Source: Mycolicibacterium frederiksbergense (lineage in GTDB: Bacteria > Actinomycetota > Actinomycetes > Mycobacteriales > Mycobacteriaceae). Taken from it: 64,000 nucleotides of DNA. Made by a program: the position numbers and the translations under genes. The notes under the pieces were generated by a model. It was not told the origin of the DNA. It saw only the letters and a list, made by a program, of their open reading frames with translations, and ran no database searches. The DNA lies in NCBI RefSeq assembly GCF_029893345.1, contig NZ_JARXVE010000015.1:1-64000 (forward strand), in the 5' to 3' direction. Shown here in pieces: positions 8,322-17,045 of the stretch; within the stretch, counting starts at the first letter, position 1, and each line of letters opens with the position of its first letter.

Positions 8322-8365
8322 TCACACGAGTCACAACAGTCCCCGCCTCCGGCTGGGTATGGCAG

Positions 8366-8397
8366 TGCCCGCCTATGCGCGACAAAGTCGCGGAAAT
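8366..8397 (-). repeat. Intergenic hairpin repeat, copy B
   Basis: Reverse-complement copy of the repeat. Read on the minus strand it starts ATTTCCGCGACTTTGTCGC and ends in AGGCGGGCA. Its core is identical to copy D, including the GCGAC-TTT-GTCGC inverted repeat. Confidence 0.75.
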
Positions 8398-8491
8398 CGG
8401 CACGTGGGCCACGTCAGCCTCAGCAGCATCAGCGCACGAGTCGCATCGGTAACGCAGGCAACATGCGACTCGCCAGCATCGGATTTCGTGC

Positions 8492-8529
8492 TGCCCGCCT
8501 AATAGCGACAAAGTCGCTGAAAGGCGGGC
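8492..8529 (-). repeat. Intergenic hairpin repeat, copy C, inside a longer hairpin
   Basis: Inverted, more diverged copy (AGCGACTTTGTCGCT core). Here the repeat is bracketed by GCCCGCCT (8493-8500) and AGGCGGGC (8522-8529), so the whole element folds into an interrupted stem of about 17 bases with an AAA loop. It could serve as a terminator for the upstream SDR gene, although no T-run follows. Confidence 0.7.
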
Positions 8530-8624
8530 GACTCAAAATCTGGTGCCGATGAGGTTGGCGAGGCCGGCGAGTCCGGTGTGGCCAGGGAGTTGGGGCTGCT
8601 GAGGTCAGTGCGGCTCCAGGGGCT

Positions 8625-8664
8625 ATTTCCGCGACTTTGTCGCGCATAGGCGGGCAGCTCGACA
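8625..8664 (+). repeat. Intergenic hairpin repeat, copy D
   Basis: A direct 40-base copy differing from copy A (191-230) at three positions. The flanks of A and D also share weaker similarity (both have CTGGTG about 80-90 bases before), which suggests the full element is longer than the core. Confidence 0.75.
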
Positions 8665-8733
8665 TGTGGTCCGGGCGCGTGCCACATTCGGCGCGGTGTT
8701 TCGGCACCGGGTGGTGATGGGTAGACCGCCCTC

Positions 8734-8994
8734 ATGACATCAAAACTGATTGCCTCGATGTTCCTTGCAGGCGCGGCGGCGGGAGCTGTCGCCTTTGGCC
8801 CGGTCGCACTGGCTGAGCCTGTTCCGCAGCCCCCGTGCGTCCCCACCCCCAGCGCGCCGTGCACCGATATGGGCAACACCGGTCCCGGTGGGGCTCCCGG
8901 CCAGATGCCCGGCGTCCCCGGTGGGGCTCCCGGCCAGATGCCCGGCGTCCCCGGTGGGGCCCCCGGCCAGATGCCCGGCGTCCCGGGGATGTAA
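8734..8994 (+). CDS. Small secreted Pro/Gly-rich repeat protein
   Basis: 86 residues. The N-terminus MTSKLIASMFLAGAAAGAVAF is a signal peptide, with likely cleavage after ALA at about residue 27. The mature part has two cysteines (PPCVPTPSAPC) that could form a disulfide. It ends in three 11-residue repeats, PGGAPGQMPGV. It is probably exported and unstructured. It resembles no enzyme; many mycobacteria carry short proline-rich exported proteins of unknown role. The repeat number is likely to vary between strains. Coding status rests on the signal peptide and the in-frame repeats. Confidence 0.65.
   Translation: MTSKLIASMFLAGAAAGAVAFGPVALAEPVPQPPCVPTPSAPCTDMGNTGPGGAPGQMPGVPGGAPGQMPGVPGGAPGQMPGVPGM
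8884..8982 (+). repeat. Three 33-base tandem repeats within the small secreted protein gene
   Basis: The units are 8884-8916, 8917-8949 and 8950-8982. They are identical except for one T-to-C change in the third, and each encodes PGGAPGQMPGV. The near-perfect identity points to recent duplication or ongoing homogenisation. Confidence 0.9.
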
Positions 8995-9023
8995 CCCCCT
9001 AGGCTGACCGCTCGCGCCGGTGT

Positions 9024-10673
9024 TTAACGCGAGCGCCCGCGCTCGGTGCGATACCGGCGGACCAGCGCATCGGTGGAGCTGTCGGTCTGCTCAGCCGGTG
9101 ACCCCTTTTCGGTGAGCACCGGCAGCAGCGCCATGGCCTGGGTCTTACCCAGCTCCACGCCCCACTGATCAAACGAGTCGATGCCCCACACCACGCCCTC
9201 GGTGAAGACCTGGTGTTCGTAGAGCGCGATCAGCTGGCCGACCGTCGACGGGGTCAACTTGGTCGCCAGGATTGACGTCGTCGGTCGGTTACCCGGCATC
9301 ACCTTGTGTGGCACCACGTCCGCCGCGGTACCTTCGGCCGCAATGGCTTCGGCGGTCTTTCCGAAGGCCAGCACCTGGGTCTGGGCGAAGAAGTTGCTCA
9401 TCAGCAGGTCGTGCATGCTGCCGGTGCCGTCGGCGGTGGGCAGGTCATCGGTGGGCTGGGAGAACCCGATGAAATCGGCCGGTACCAGCCGGGTGCCCTG
9501 ATGCAGCAGCTGATAAAAGGCGTGCTGGCCGTTGGTTCCGGGCTCGCCCCAGAAGATTTCACCGGTATCGGTGGTCACTGGCGACCCGTCGGCGCGCACC
9601 GACTTTCCGTTGGACTCCATGGTCAGCTGCTGCAGATAAGCCGCGAACCGGGACAGGTCGTTCGAGTAGGGCAGCACCGCACGCGATTGTGCGCCAAAGA
9701 AATTCGAATACCACAGGCCGATGAGGCCCAGCAGCACCGGCGCGTTGGCCTCCAGCGGCGCGGTGCGGAAATGCTCGTCGACCAGATGGAACCCGGCCAG
9801 GAACTCGGCGAACCGTTCGCGACCGATCACCGCCATCACCGACAACCCGATCGCCGAGTCCACCGAATACCGGCCGCCGACCCAGTCCCAGAACCCGAAC
9901 ATGTTGTCGGTGTCGATGCCGAACTGCGCCACCAGCTTTGCGTTGGTGGACACCGCCACGAAGTGCTTGGACACCGCCTCATCACCCAATGTGGCGACCA
10001 GCCAGCGGCGTGCGGCGGTGGCGTTGGTCAAGGTCTCCAGCGTCGAGAAGGTCTTCGACGCCACGATGAAAAGTGTTGTGGCCGGGTCCAAATCGGAAAG
10101 CGTCGCGACCAGATCGGCCGGGTCGACGTTGGACACGAAGCGGGCGCTGATACCGGCGTCGGCGTAATGGCGCAGCGCGTCGTACACCATCACCGGCCCC
10201 AGATCCGAACCGCCGATACCGATATTGACCACGGTGGTGATCCGTTTCCCGGTGGCTCCGGTCCATGCGCCGCTCCGCAGCCGGTCGGTGAACGCGCCCA
10301 TCCGGTCCAGCACCGAATGCACGTCGGCGACCACGTCCTGCCCGTCGACGGTCAACGAGGCGTCGGCGGGCAGCCGCAGCGCGGTGTGCAGCACCGCGCG
10401 GTCCTCGGAAGTGTTGATGTGCTGACCGGAGAACATCGCGTCGCGGCGCTGTTCCAGCCCGGCGGCGCGCGCCAGATCCACCAACAGTTCCAGCGTCCGG
10501 CGGGTGACACGGTGCTTGCTGTAATCGATGTAGAGGTCGCCGACGGTCAAGGCCAACTCGGTTCCGCGCTGCGGATCCTCGGCGAACAACGTGGTCAGAT
10601 GCGTGTCGCCGATCTCGGTGTGGTGCTCCGACAATGCCTGCCATGCGGGGGTCGCGGTGATGTCAGCACTCAT
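9024..10673 (-). CDS. pgi: Glucose-6-phosphate isomerase
   Basis: 549-residue cytosolic enzyme interconverting glucose-6-phosphate and fructose-6-phosphate. The conserved blocks are present: GIGGSDLGPVMVYDAL (sugar-phosphate binding), VGGRYSVDSAIGLS, GEPGTNGQHAFYQLLHQGT and the C-terminal NSFDQWGVELGK-type block (here IDSFDQWGVELGKTQA). The length is close to the usual 550. It corresponds to Rv0946c. It is divergent from the aldehyde dehydrogenase gene, with 50 bases between the start codons. Confidence 0.97.
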   Translation of the reverse strand: MSADITATPAWQALSEHHTEIGDTHLTTLFAEDPQRGTELALTVGDLYIDYSKHRVTRRTLELLVDLARAAGLEQRRDAMFSGQHINTSEDRAVLHTALRLPADASLTVDGQDVVADVHSVLDRMGAFTDRLRSGAWTGATGKRITTVVNIGIGGSDLGPVMVYDALRHYADAGISARFVSNVDPADLVATLSDLDPATTLFIVASKTFSTLETLTNATAARRWLVATLGDEAVSKHFVAVSTNAKLVAQFGIDTDNMFGFWDWVGGRYSVDSAIGLSVMAVIGRERFAEFLAGFHLVDEHFRTAPLEANAPVLLGLIGLWYSNFFGAQSRAVLPYSNDLSRFAAYLQQLTMESNGKSVRADGSPVTTDTGEIFWGEPGTNGQHAFYQLLHQGTRLVPADFIGFSQPTDDLPTADGTGSMHDLLMSNFFAQTQVLAFGKTAEAIAAEGTAADVVPHKVMPGNRPTTSILATKLTPSTVGQLIALYEHQVFTEGVVWGIDSFDQWGVELGKTQAMALLPVLTEKGSPAEQTDSSTDALVRRYRTERGRSR

Positions 10674-10723
10674 TCCGCTGACCTTAGTGCGGCGCTCAAT
10701 CCGAAGGTGTACATGATTGATGT

Positions 10724-12172
10724 ATGGCCATCAAAGACTTGATTTCATCCGTGCCCACCGGACTCTGGATCGCCGGAGAGGAACGCCCGGCCGCGTCGAC
10801 GTTCAATGTGCTCGATCCCAGCGACGATCAGGTGCTGGCCACGGTTGCCGACGCCACCGCCGAGGACGCGGTGGCCGCCCTCGATGCGGCGTGCGCTGTG
10901 CAGGCCCAGTGGGCCGCGACCGCACCCCGCACCCGCGGTGAGATCCTGCGTTCGGTGTTCGAGAAGATCACCGAACGCGCCGACGACATCGCCGCACTGA
11001 TGACGCTGGAGATGGGCAAGGTGCTCGCCGAGAGCAAGGGCGAGGTGGCCTACGGCGCCGAATTCTTCCGCTGGTTCGCCGAAGAGGCGGTGCGCATCGG
11101 TGGTCGCTACACCCCGGCACCGGCCGGCACCGGCCGCATAATCGTCACCAAACAGGCCGTCGGCCCGTGCTACGCGATCACACCGTGGAACTTCCCGCTG
11201 GCCATGGGGACTCGCAAGATGGGCCCGGCGTTCGCCGCGGGCTGCACCATGATCGTCAAGCCCGCGCAGGAAACCCCGCTGACCATGCTGCTGCTGGCCA
11301 AGCTGATGGACGAGGCCGGCCTGCCCAAGGGGGTGCTGTCGGTGCTGCCGACCCGCAACGCGGGTGCGGTGAGCGCCGCGCTGATCGATGATGGCCGGTT
11401 GCGCAAGCTGACCTTCACCGGCTCCACCGGCGTGGGCAAGGCCCTGGTGAAGCAGTCCGCGGACAAGCTGCTGCGCACGTCGATGGAACTGGGCGGCAAC
11501 GCGCCATTCATCGTGTTCGACGACGCCGACGTGGACGCCGCGGTCGACGGCGCGATCCTGGCCAAGATGCGCAACGGCGGTGAGGCATGCACCGCCGCCA
11601 ACCGCTTCCACGTGGCCAACTCGGTCCGCGAGGAGTTCACCGAGAAGCTGGTCAAGCGGATGACCGAGTTCACCCTCGGCAAGGGCATCGACCCGGCGTC
11701 CACGTTGGGTCCGCTGATCAATTCCAAGCAGGTCGCCACCGTCAACGAACTGGTCTCGGATGCGGTATCGCGCGGTGCCACCGTCGCGGTCGGTGGCGTC
11801 GCCCCCGACGGGCCGGGCAACTTCTACCCGGCCACCGTGCTGGCCGATGTGCCCGCCGATGCCCGCATCCTCAAGGAGGAGGTCTTCGGCCCGGTCGCCC
11901 CGATCACCGGGTTCGACACCGAGGACGAGGGTGTGGCCGCCGCCAACGACACCGAATACGGCTTGGCTGCCTACGTTTACACGCAATCGCTGGATCGCGC
12001 GCTGCGGGTGGCCGAGGCAATCGAGTCCGGCATGGTCGGGATCAACCGCGGCGTGATCTCCGATGCGGCCGCGCCGTTCGGCGGTATCAAGGAATCCGGC
12101 TTCGGCCGGGAGGGCGGCTCTGAGGGCATCGAGGAATACCTCGACACCAAATACATTGCGCTCACCCGCTAG
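10724..12172 (+). CDS. NAD(P)-dependent aldehyde dehydrogenase, succinate-semialdehyde type
   Basis: 482-residue ALDH-superfamily enzyme. The catalytic Cys289 (GGEACTAANRF), general-base Glu255 (ELGGNAP), oxyanion Asn156 (TPWNFP), Lys179 and FTGST (231-235) are all present. The EACTAANRF block and overall sequence are typical of succinate-semialdehyde dehydrogenase (GabD group), which makes succinate from succinic semialdehyde; sucCD lie 11 kb away on the same strand. The exact substrate is not proven by sequence. No GABA transaminase gene is adjacent. Confidence 0.85.
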   Translation: MAIKDLISSVPTGLWIAGEERPAASTFNVLDPSDDQVLATVADATAEDAVAALDAACAVQAQWAATAPRTRGEILRSVFEKITERADDIAALMTLEMGKVLAESKGEVAYGAEFFRWFAEEAVRIGGRYTPAPAGTGRIIVTKQAVGPCYAITPWNFPLAMGTRKMGPAFAAGCTMIVKPAQETPLTMLLLAKLMDEAGLPKGVLSVLPTRNAGAVSAALIDDGRLRKLTFTGSTGVGKALVKQSADKLLRTSMELGGNAPFIVFDDADVDAAVDGAILAKMRNGGEACTAANRFHVANSVREEFTEKLVKRMTEFTLGKGIDPASTLGPLINSKQVATVNELVSDAVSRGATVAVGGVAPDGPGNFYPATVLADVPADARILKEEVFGPVAPITGFDTEDEGVAAANDTEYGLAAYVYTQSLDRALRVAEAIESGMVGINRGVISDAAAPFGGIKESGFGREGGSEGIEEYLDTKYIALTR

Positions 12173-12294
12173 CGCGACGCGCATAACCCTGTGACGAAGT
12201 AGTTCACCCGGCATCTCCCGTCGCGCCTTCCCGATTCGGCGCCCGATGCCCCCTAAACTCTGGGGCTCGGACGCCGAAGACGGGAGAGCATGAC

Positions 12295-14307
12295 GTGACT
12301 GCGGCGCCAGCGCGTGCTGCCGGTTGGCGTCGGCGTGCCTCGTTCCGGCGTGACATCCCCGCACTCGACGGCATCCGCGCCGTCGCGGTGGCCCTGGTGC
12401 TGGCCGGCCACGGCGGGGTACCCGGTGTGGCCGGGGGATTCATCGGCGTCGACATCTTCTTCGTGCTCAGCGGATTCCTGATCACCTCATTGCTGCTCGA
12501 CGAGTTCGGTCGCACCGATCGCATCGACCTCAAGGGGTTCTGGATCCGCCGGGCCAAGCGGCTGCTGCCCGCGATGGTGTTGATGACCCTGTTCGTGGTC
12601 GCCGCCCGCGACCTGTTCCCACCCGACGCGGTGTCATCTCTGCGTGACGACGCGGTCGGGGCGTTCTTCTGGGTGGCGAACTGGCTTTTCGTCGCCGCCG
12701 ACACCGACTACTTCAGTCAGGGCAGTACCCCGTCGCCGCTGCAGCACACCTGGTCGCTGGCGGTCGAGGAGCAGTACTACGTCATCTGGCCGCTGCTGGT
12801 GCTGGCCGCGGTGCTGCTGGTGCGGCGTCGCTCGGTTACTGCGGTGCGTGCGACGGTCTTCGGGCTCGCGGTGGCCGGGATGCTGGCCTCGGCGGTGGCA
12901 GCGATCCTGCTGGCCGGCGATCCGGCCCAGCTCAACCGGGTGTATTTCGGTACCGACACCCGCGCCCAGGCACTGTTGGTGGGGGCGGCGGCCGCGGCCC
13001 TTCTGGTGCGGGACTGGTCGACGCTGACCGTGTCGGGCACGTTGATTCGGGCCCGCTGGCGCCGCTGGGTCGCCTGGACCTTGCCGGTGATCGGCGTGGC
13101 GGTGCTGGCGGTGGCCGCACACCTGGCGACGGGCAGCGCCGACCAATTCCGGCATGGGCTGCTGATCGTGGTGGCCTTGGGCGCGGTGCTCGTCATCGCC
13201 CCGGTCGCGCTGGATCAGGACGGCTATGTCGCCCGGGCGCTGGCCTGGTATCCGCTGGTCACCCTGGGCGTCATTTCCTACGGCGTCTACCTGTGGCACT
13301 GGCCGATCTTCCTGATCCTCAACGGCGAGCGCACCGGCCTGGACGGCTGGGCGCTGCTGGCGCTGCGGTGCGCGGTGACGATCGCGGTGTCGTGGGTGTC
13401 CTGGTGGTTGATCGAGCAGCCGGTCCGGCACTGGCGCCCGCAACATGTCCCGATGTTGCGACTGGCGGCGGCCACCGTGGCCACCGCCGCGGTGGTGACG
13501 ATGAACGTCGTCCCGGCCGGGATGACGGCCCGGCCCGAGAGCCCGAACGTGATGTCGGCCGCCGCGACCCAGCCCGACGTCGGCGCGGAGGTACCCGTCG
13601 CGGTCGGAGCGCCGCCCACCCGCCTGGCGCCGGGCACCCGCACGGTCGCGGTGTTCGGCGACTCGGTGGCCTGGACGTTGATGCGTTATCTGCCCGCCAC
13701 GCCGGGATTTCGGTTCAGCGACTACACCACCATCGGCTGCGGGATCGCCCGCGGCGGGCCGTACCGCTCGGCCGGGGAGACGGTGAACCAGAAGCCGGAA
13801 TGCGACACCTGGCCGGAGCGCTGGGTGCAGCGGATCGCCCATGACCGCCCCGACACCGTGCTGTTGATGATCGGGCGCTGGGAGACCGTCGACCGCACCT
13901 GGAGCGGGCGTTGGACCCACATCGGCAACAGCGCCTACGACGAGTATCTCAAGGGTGAACTGCGGCGTGCCCTGGACATTCTCAGCTCGACCGGTGCGCG
14001 GGTGGTGGTGACCACGGCGCCCTACAACCGGCGCGGTGAGCGGTCCGACGGGACGCTGTACCCGGAGGATCAGCCGGGCCGGGTGCAGGCCTGGAACACC
14101 ATGCTGCGCAGTGTGGCCGCGCAGCGGGCAGGCGTGTCGGTGCTGGATTTCAATGCCAAGCTCAATCCCGACGGCAAATACACCGCGCGGGTCAACGGGA
14201 TCAGGATGCGCAGCGACGGCGTGCACCCGACGGCCGAGGCGGTTGAATGGCTGACGCCGTGGTTGCTGGAATCAGTCAAGGCGGCCCCGAAGCAGCCGGG
14301 GAAATAA
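12295..14307 (+). CDS. Acyltransferase-3 / SGNH fusion (OatA-like O-acyltransferase)
   Basis: 670-residue membrane protein. The N-terminal acyltransferase-3 domain (about 20-385) has around ten membrane segments and the R-x10-H pair Arg28/His39 expected for this family. A periplasmic SGNH hydrolase-like domain follows, with Ser457 in FGDSVAW and the Asp641/His644 pair in DGVHP. Fusions of this kind move an acyl, usually acetyl, group from cytoplasm to an outer sugar or glycolipid, as in OatA for peptidoglycan. The target here is unknown. The GTG start has GGGAGAG upstream. It stands alone between the aldehyde dehydrogenase gene and chorismate mutase. Confidence 0.85.
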   Translation: MTAAPARAAGWRRRASFRRDIPALDGIRAVAVALVLAGHGGVPGVAGGFIGVDIFFVLSGFLITSLLLDEFGRTDRIDLKGFWIRRAKRLLPAMVLMTLFVVAARDLFPPDAVSSLRDDAVGAFFWVANWLFVAADTDYFSQGSTPSPLQHTWSLAVEEQYYVIWPLLVLAAVLLVRRRSVTAVRATVFGLAVAGMLASAVAAILLAGDPAQLNRVYFGTDTRAQALLVGAAAAALLVRDWSTLTVSGTLIRARWRRWVAWTLPVIGVAVLAVAAHLATGSADQFRHGLLIVVALGAVLVIAPVALDQDGYVARALAWYPLVTLGVISYGVYLWHWPIFLILNGERTGLDGWALLALRCAVTIAVSWVSWWLIEQPVRHWRPQHVPMLRLAAATVATAAVVTMNVVPAGMTARPESPNVMSAAATQPDVGAEVPVAVGAPPTRLAPGTRTVAVFGDSVAWTLMRYLPATPGFRFSDYTTIGCGIARGGPYRSAGETVNQKPECDTWPERWVQRIAHDRPDTVLLMIGRWETVDRTWSGRWTHIGNSAYDEYLKGELRRALDILSSTGARVVVTTAPYNRRGERSDGTLYPEDQPGRVQAWNTMLRSVAAQRAGVSVLDFNAKLNPDGKYTARVNGIRMRSDGVHPTAEAVEWLTPWLLESVKAAPKQPGK

Positions 14308-14332
14308 CGCCAAGAGGCCTGGGCGAGGGCGC

Positions 14333-14599
14333 CTAGTGCCCCAGCCGGCCGCGGCCGAGCTGCAGCAGCAACATGGCCAGGTCTTTGCCCTCGGGCCCGA
14401 GCGCGCTGTAGCGCTCGATGACCTGCATCTCACGGCTGTGCACCAGCCGGGTGCCGCCGGAGGCCATCCGTGCCTTGCCGATCAGCCTGGAAACTTCGGC
14501 TCGCCGCTGCACCGCAGCCAGAATGGTTGCGTCGAGTTCATCGATCTCGTTGCGTAGGTCGTCGATGTCAGGCACGGTCTCCATCGCCGTCTCAGTCAT
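14333..14599 (-). CDS. Chorismate mutase, intracellular AroQ-delta type (Rv0948c-like)
   Basis: 88-residue all-helical enzyme converting chorismate to prephenate for Phe/Tyr synthesis. LRNEIDELDATILAAVQRRAEVSRLIGKARMASGG is the AroQ signature, and the short C-terminus ending GRGRLGH is the mycobacterial form. In M. tuberculosis this small enzyme needs the DAHP synthase AroG for full activity; that partner is not in the window. GAGGAG precedes the ATG. The reading frame stays open far upstream opposite uvrD1, but that part is antisense shadow. It is divergent from uvrD1. Confidence 0.92.
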   Translation of the reverse strand: MTETAMETVPDIDDLRNEIDELDATILAAVQRRAEVSRLIGKARMASGGTRLVHSREMQVIERYSALGPEGKDLAMLLLQLGRGRLGH

Positions 14600-14689
14600 A
14601 TTTGGGGCTCCTCGTCGTATTTGAGTGTGCCACCCGCGGCTGTGCCAGCGCAAAGAATGTCCCCGCGCAGCGGTAGGTTTGAAAGCGAT

Positions 14690-17044
14690 ATGAGCATCAC
14701 TCCCACCCCCACTCCGGCAGCCGCCTACCCGGTGGCCAGCGACATCGACGCCCTCCTCGACGGCCTCAACCCGCACCAGCGTGAGGCGGTGCTGCACGCG
14801 GGGTCGCCGCTGCTGATCGTGGCCGGGGCCGGGTCGGGTAAGACGGCGGTGCTGACCCGGCGCATCGCCTATCTGTTGGCCGCTCGTGACGTCGGGGTGG
14901 GCCAGATTCTGGCCATCACCTTCACCAACAAGGCCGCCGCGGAGATGCGGGAGCGGGTGGTGGGCCTGGTCGGCCCGCGGGCGCGCAACATGTGGGTGTC
15001 GACGTTCCACTCCACGTGCGTGCGGATCCTGCGCAACCAGGCGTCGTTGCTGCCCGGGCTGAACTCCAACTTCTCGATCTACGACTCCGACGATTCGCGC
15101 CGACTGCTGATGATGATCGGCAAGGACCTGGGCCTGGACACCAAGCGGTACTCGCCGCGATTCCTGGCCAACGGCATCTCCAACCTGAAGAACGAGCTGA
15201 TCGGCCCCGAGCAGGCGGCGGCCGAGGCCTCGGAGGCCGCCGAGGAGATGGCCGGCATCGTCGCCCAGGTCTACGGCGAGTACCAGCGCCGGTTGCGGGC
15301 GGCCAATGCGCTGGACTTCGACGACCTGATCGGTGAGACCGTCGGGATCCTGCAGGCGTTCCCACAGATCGCCCAGTACTACCGGCGCCGGTTCCGGCAC
15401 GTCCTGGTCGACGAGTACCAGGACACCAACCATGCGCAGTATGTGCTGGTGCGCGAGCTGGTCGGTCACCACCTGGACGAGAAGGACGGGGTGGGGCCGT
15501 CGGAACTGTGCGTGGTGGGTGACGCCGATCAGTCCATCTACGCGTTCCGCGGGGCGACGATCCGCAACATCGAGGACTTCGAGCGCGACTACCCGGACGC
15601 CACGACGATCCTGCTGGAACAGAACTACCGCTCCACCCAGACCATCCTGAACGCGGCCAACTCGGTGATCGCCCGCAACACGGGCCGCCGGGAGAAGCGG
15701 CTGTGGACCGAGGAGGGCGAGGGCGAGCTGATCGTCGGCTACGTCGCCGACAACGAGCACGACGAGGCCCGGTTCGTGGCCGAGGAGATCGACGCGCTCG
15801 CCGACAGTGAGGGCCTCAAATACGGTGACGTGGCGGTGTTCTACCGCACCAACAACTCCTCGCGTGCGCTGGAAGAAGTGTTCATCCGCGCGGGCATTCC
15901 CTACAAAGTGGTAGGCGGAGTTCGCTTTTACGAGCGCCGCGAGATCCGCGACATCGTCGCCTACCTGCGGGTGCTGGACAATCCGGGTGACTCGGTGAGC
16001 ATGCGGCGCATCCTCAACACCCCGCGCCGCGGGATCGGGGACCGGGCCGAGGCCTGTGTGGCGGTGTACGCCGAGAGCACCGGGGCCAGCTTCAATGACG
16101 CGTTGCAGGCCGCCGCCGAGGGGCGGGTGCCGCTGCTGAACTCCCGCTCGGAGAAGGCCATCGCGAGTTTCGTGCAGATGCTGGATCAGTTGCGCGCCAA
16201 GCTCGATGACGAGCTGGGGGACCTGGTCGAGGCCGTGCTGGAGCGCACCGGCTACCGCCGCGAGCTGGAAGCCTCCAGCGATCCGCAGGATCTGGCCCGG
16301 CTGGACAACCTCAACGAATTGGTCAGCGTCGCACACGAATTCAGCATCGACCTGGCCAATGCCCGGGCGCTGGCCGAACAGGGCGAGGGCGAGTCGGTCG
16401 ACGAGGATATTCCCGACACCGGGGTGCTGGCCCAGTTCCTGGAGCGGGTGTCGCTGGTCGCCGATGCCGACGAGATCCCCGAAGACGGTGCGGGCGTGGT
16501 GACGATGATGACGCTGCACACCGCCAAGGGGCTGGAATTCCCGGCGGTTTTCGTCACCGGCTGGGAGGACGGCATGTTCCCGCACATGCGGGCACTGGGG
16601 GATCCGGGCGAGCTGTCCGAGGAACGGCGGCTGGCCTATGTCGGCATCACCCGCGCGCGGCAACGGCTCTATCTGAGCCGGGCCAAGGTCCGTTCGTCCT
16701 GGGGGCAGCCCATGCTCAACCCGGAATCCCGCTTCCTGCGCGAGATTCCGGAGGAACTGATCAACTGGCGACGCGTCGAGCAGCCGTCGTCGTCGCTGAG
16801 CGCGCCGGTCGGCAACGCCGGCCGCTATGGCACCTCGCGCCCGTCACCGGCGCGTCCGGCCGCCGCGCGCAACCGCGCGGTGATCACCCTGGTACCCGGC
16901 GACCGGGTCACCCACGACAAGTACGGGCTGGGCCGGGTGGAGGAAGTGACCGGGACGGGCGAACAGGCGATGTCGTTGATCGACTTCGGCAGCGCGGGCC
17001 GGGTCAATTTGATGCACAACTTCGCGCCCGTGCAGAAGCTTTAA
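14690..17044 (+). CDS. uvrD1: ATP-dependent DNA helicase UvrD1/PcrA
   Basis: About 784-residue superfamily-1A helicase. The Q motif LNPHQREAV (27-35), Walker A GAGSGKT (46-52), motif II DEYQD (about 241-245), motif III GDADQSIYAFRGA, and motifs V/VI (TLHTAKGLEFPAVF, AYVGITRARQRL) are intact. The C-terminal segment from about residue 735 (VPGDRVTHDKYGLGRVEEV) is the Tudor-like PcrA tail that contacts RNA polymerase. It works in nucleotide excision repair and, in mycobacteria, with Ku. The ATG at 14690 was chosen; an in-frame GTG 23 codons earlier is possible. It corresponds to Rv0949 and ends one base from the convergent mmpL stop. Confidence 0.95.
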   Translation: MSITPTPTPAAAYPVASDIDALLDGLNPHQREAVLHAGSPLLIVAGAGSGKTAVLTRRIAYLLAARDVGVGQILAITFTNKAAAEMRERVVGLVGPRARNMWVSTFHSTCVRILRNQASLLPGLNSNFSIYDSDDSRRLLMMIGKDLGLDTKRYSPRFLANGISNLKNELIGPEQAAAEASEAAEEMAGIVAQVYGEYQRRLRAANALDFDDLIGETVGILQAFPQIAQYYRRRFRHVLVDEYQDTNHAQYVLVRELVGHHLDEKDGVGPSELCVVGDADQSIYAFRGATIRNIEDFERDYPDATTILLEQNYRSTQTILNAANSVIARNTGRREKRLWTEEGEGELIVGYVADNEHDEARFVAEEIDALADSEGLKYGDVAVFYRTNNSSRALEEVFIRAGIPYKVVGGVRFYERREIRDIVAYLRVLDNPGDSVSMRRILNTPRRGIGDRAEACVAVYAESTGASFNDALQAAAEGRVPLLNSRSEKAIASFVQMLDQLRAKLDDELGDLVEAVLERTGYRRELEASSDPQDLARLDNLNELVSVAHEFSIDLANARALAEQGEGESVDEDIPDTGVLAQFLERVSLVADADEIPEDGAGVVTMMTLHTAKGLEFPAVFVTGWEDGMFPHMRALGDPGELSEERRLAYVGITRARQRLYLSRAKVRSSWGQPMLNPESRFLREIPEELINWRRVEQPSSSLSAPVGNAGRYGTSRPSPARPAAARNRAVITLVPGDRVTHDKYGLGRVEEVTGTGEQAMSLIDFGSAGRVNLMHNFAPVQKL

Positions 17045-17045
17045 G

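Larger units (their letters stand above)
8322..8733. other. 412-base gene-free stretch with three hairpin repeats
   Basis: No coding sequence is credible here. It contains repeat copies B (8366-8397, inverted), C (8492-8522, inverted) and D (8625-8664, direct). A 9-base inverted repeat, GAGTCGCAT at 8438-8446 and ATGCGACTC at 8463-8471, can also form a hairpin. The promoter of the small secreted protein gene at 8734 must lie at its right end. Confidence 0.7.

Noticed and set aside
12634..14226. Minus-strand 530-codon frame opposite the acyltransferase gene
   Set aside because: Shadow frame, His/Arg/Gly/Gln-rich, with no motifs; the plus-strand gene has catalytic motifs in both domains.
14600..16663. 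A very long minus-strand open frame opposite uvrD1, continuous with chorismate mutase
   Set aside because: It is the antisense shadow of a clear helicase gene in high-GC DNA; only the last 88 codons match a known family.
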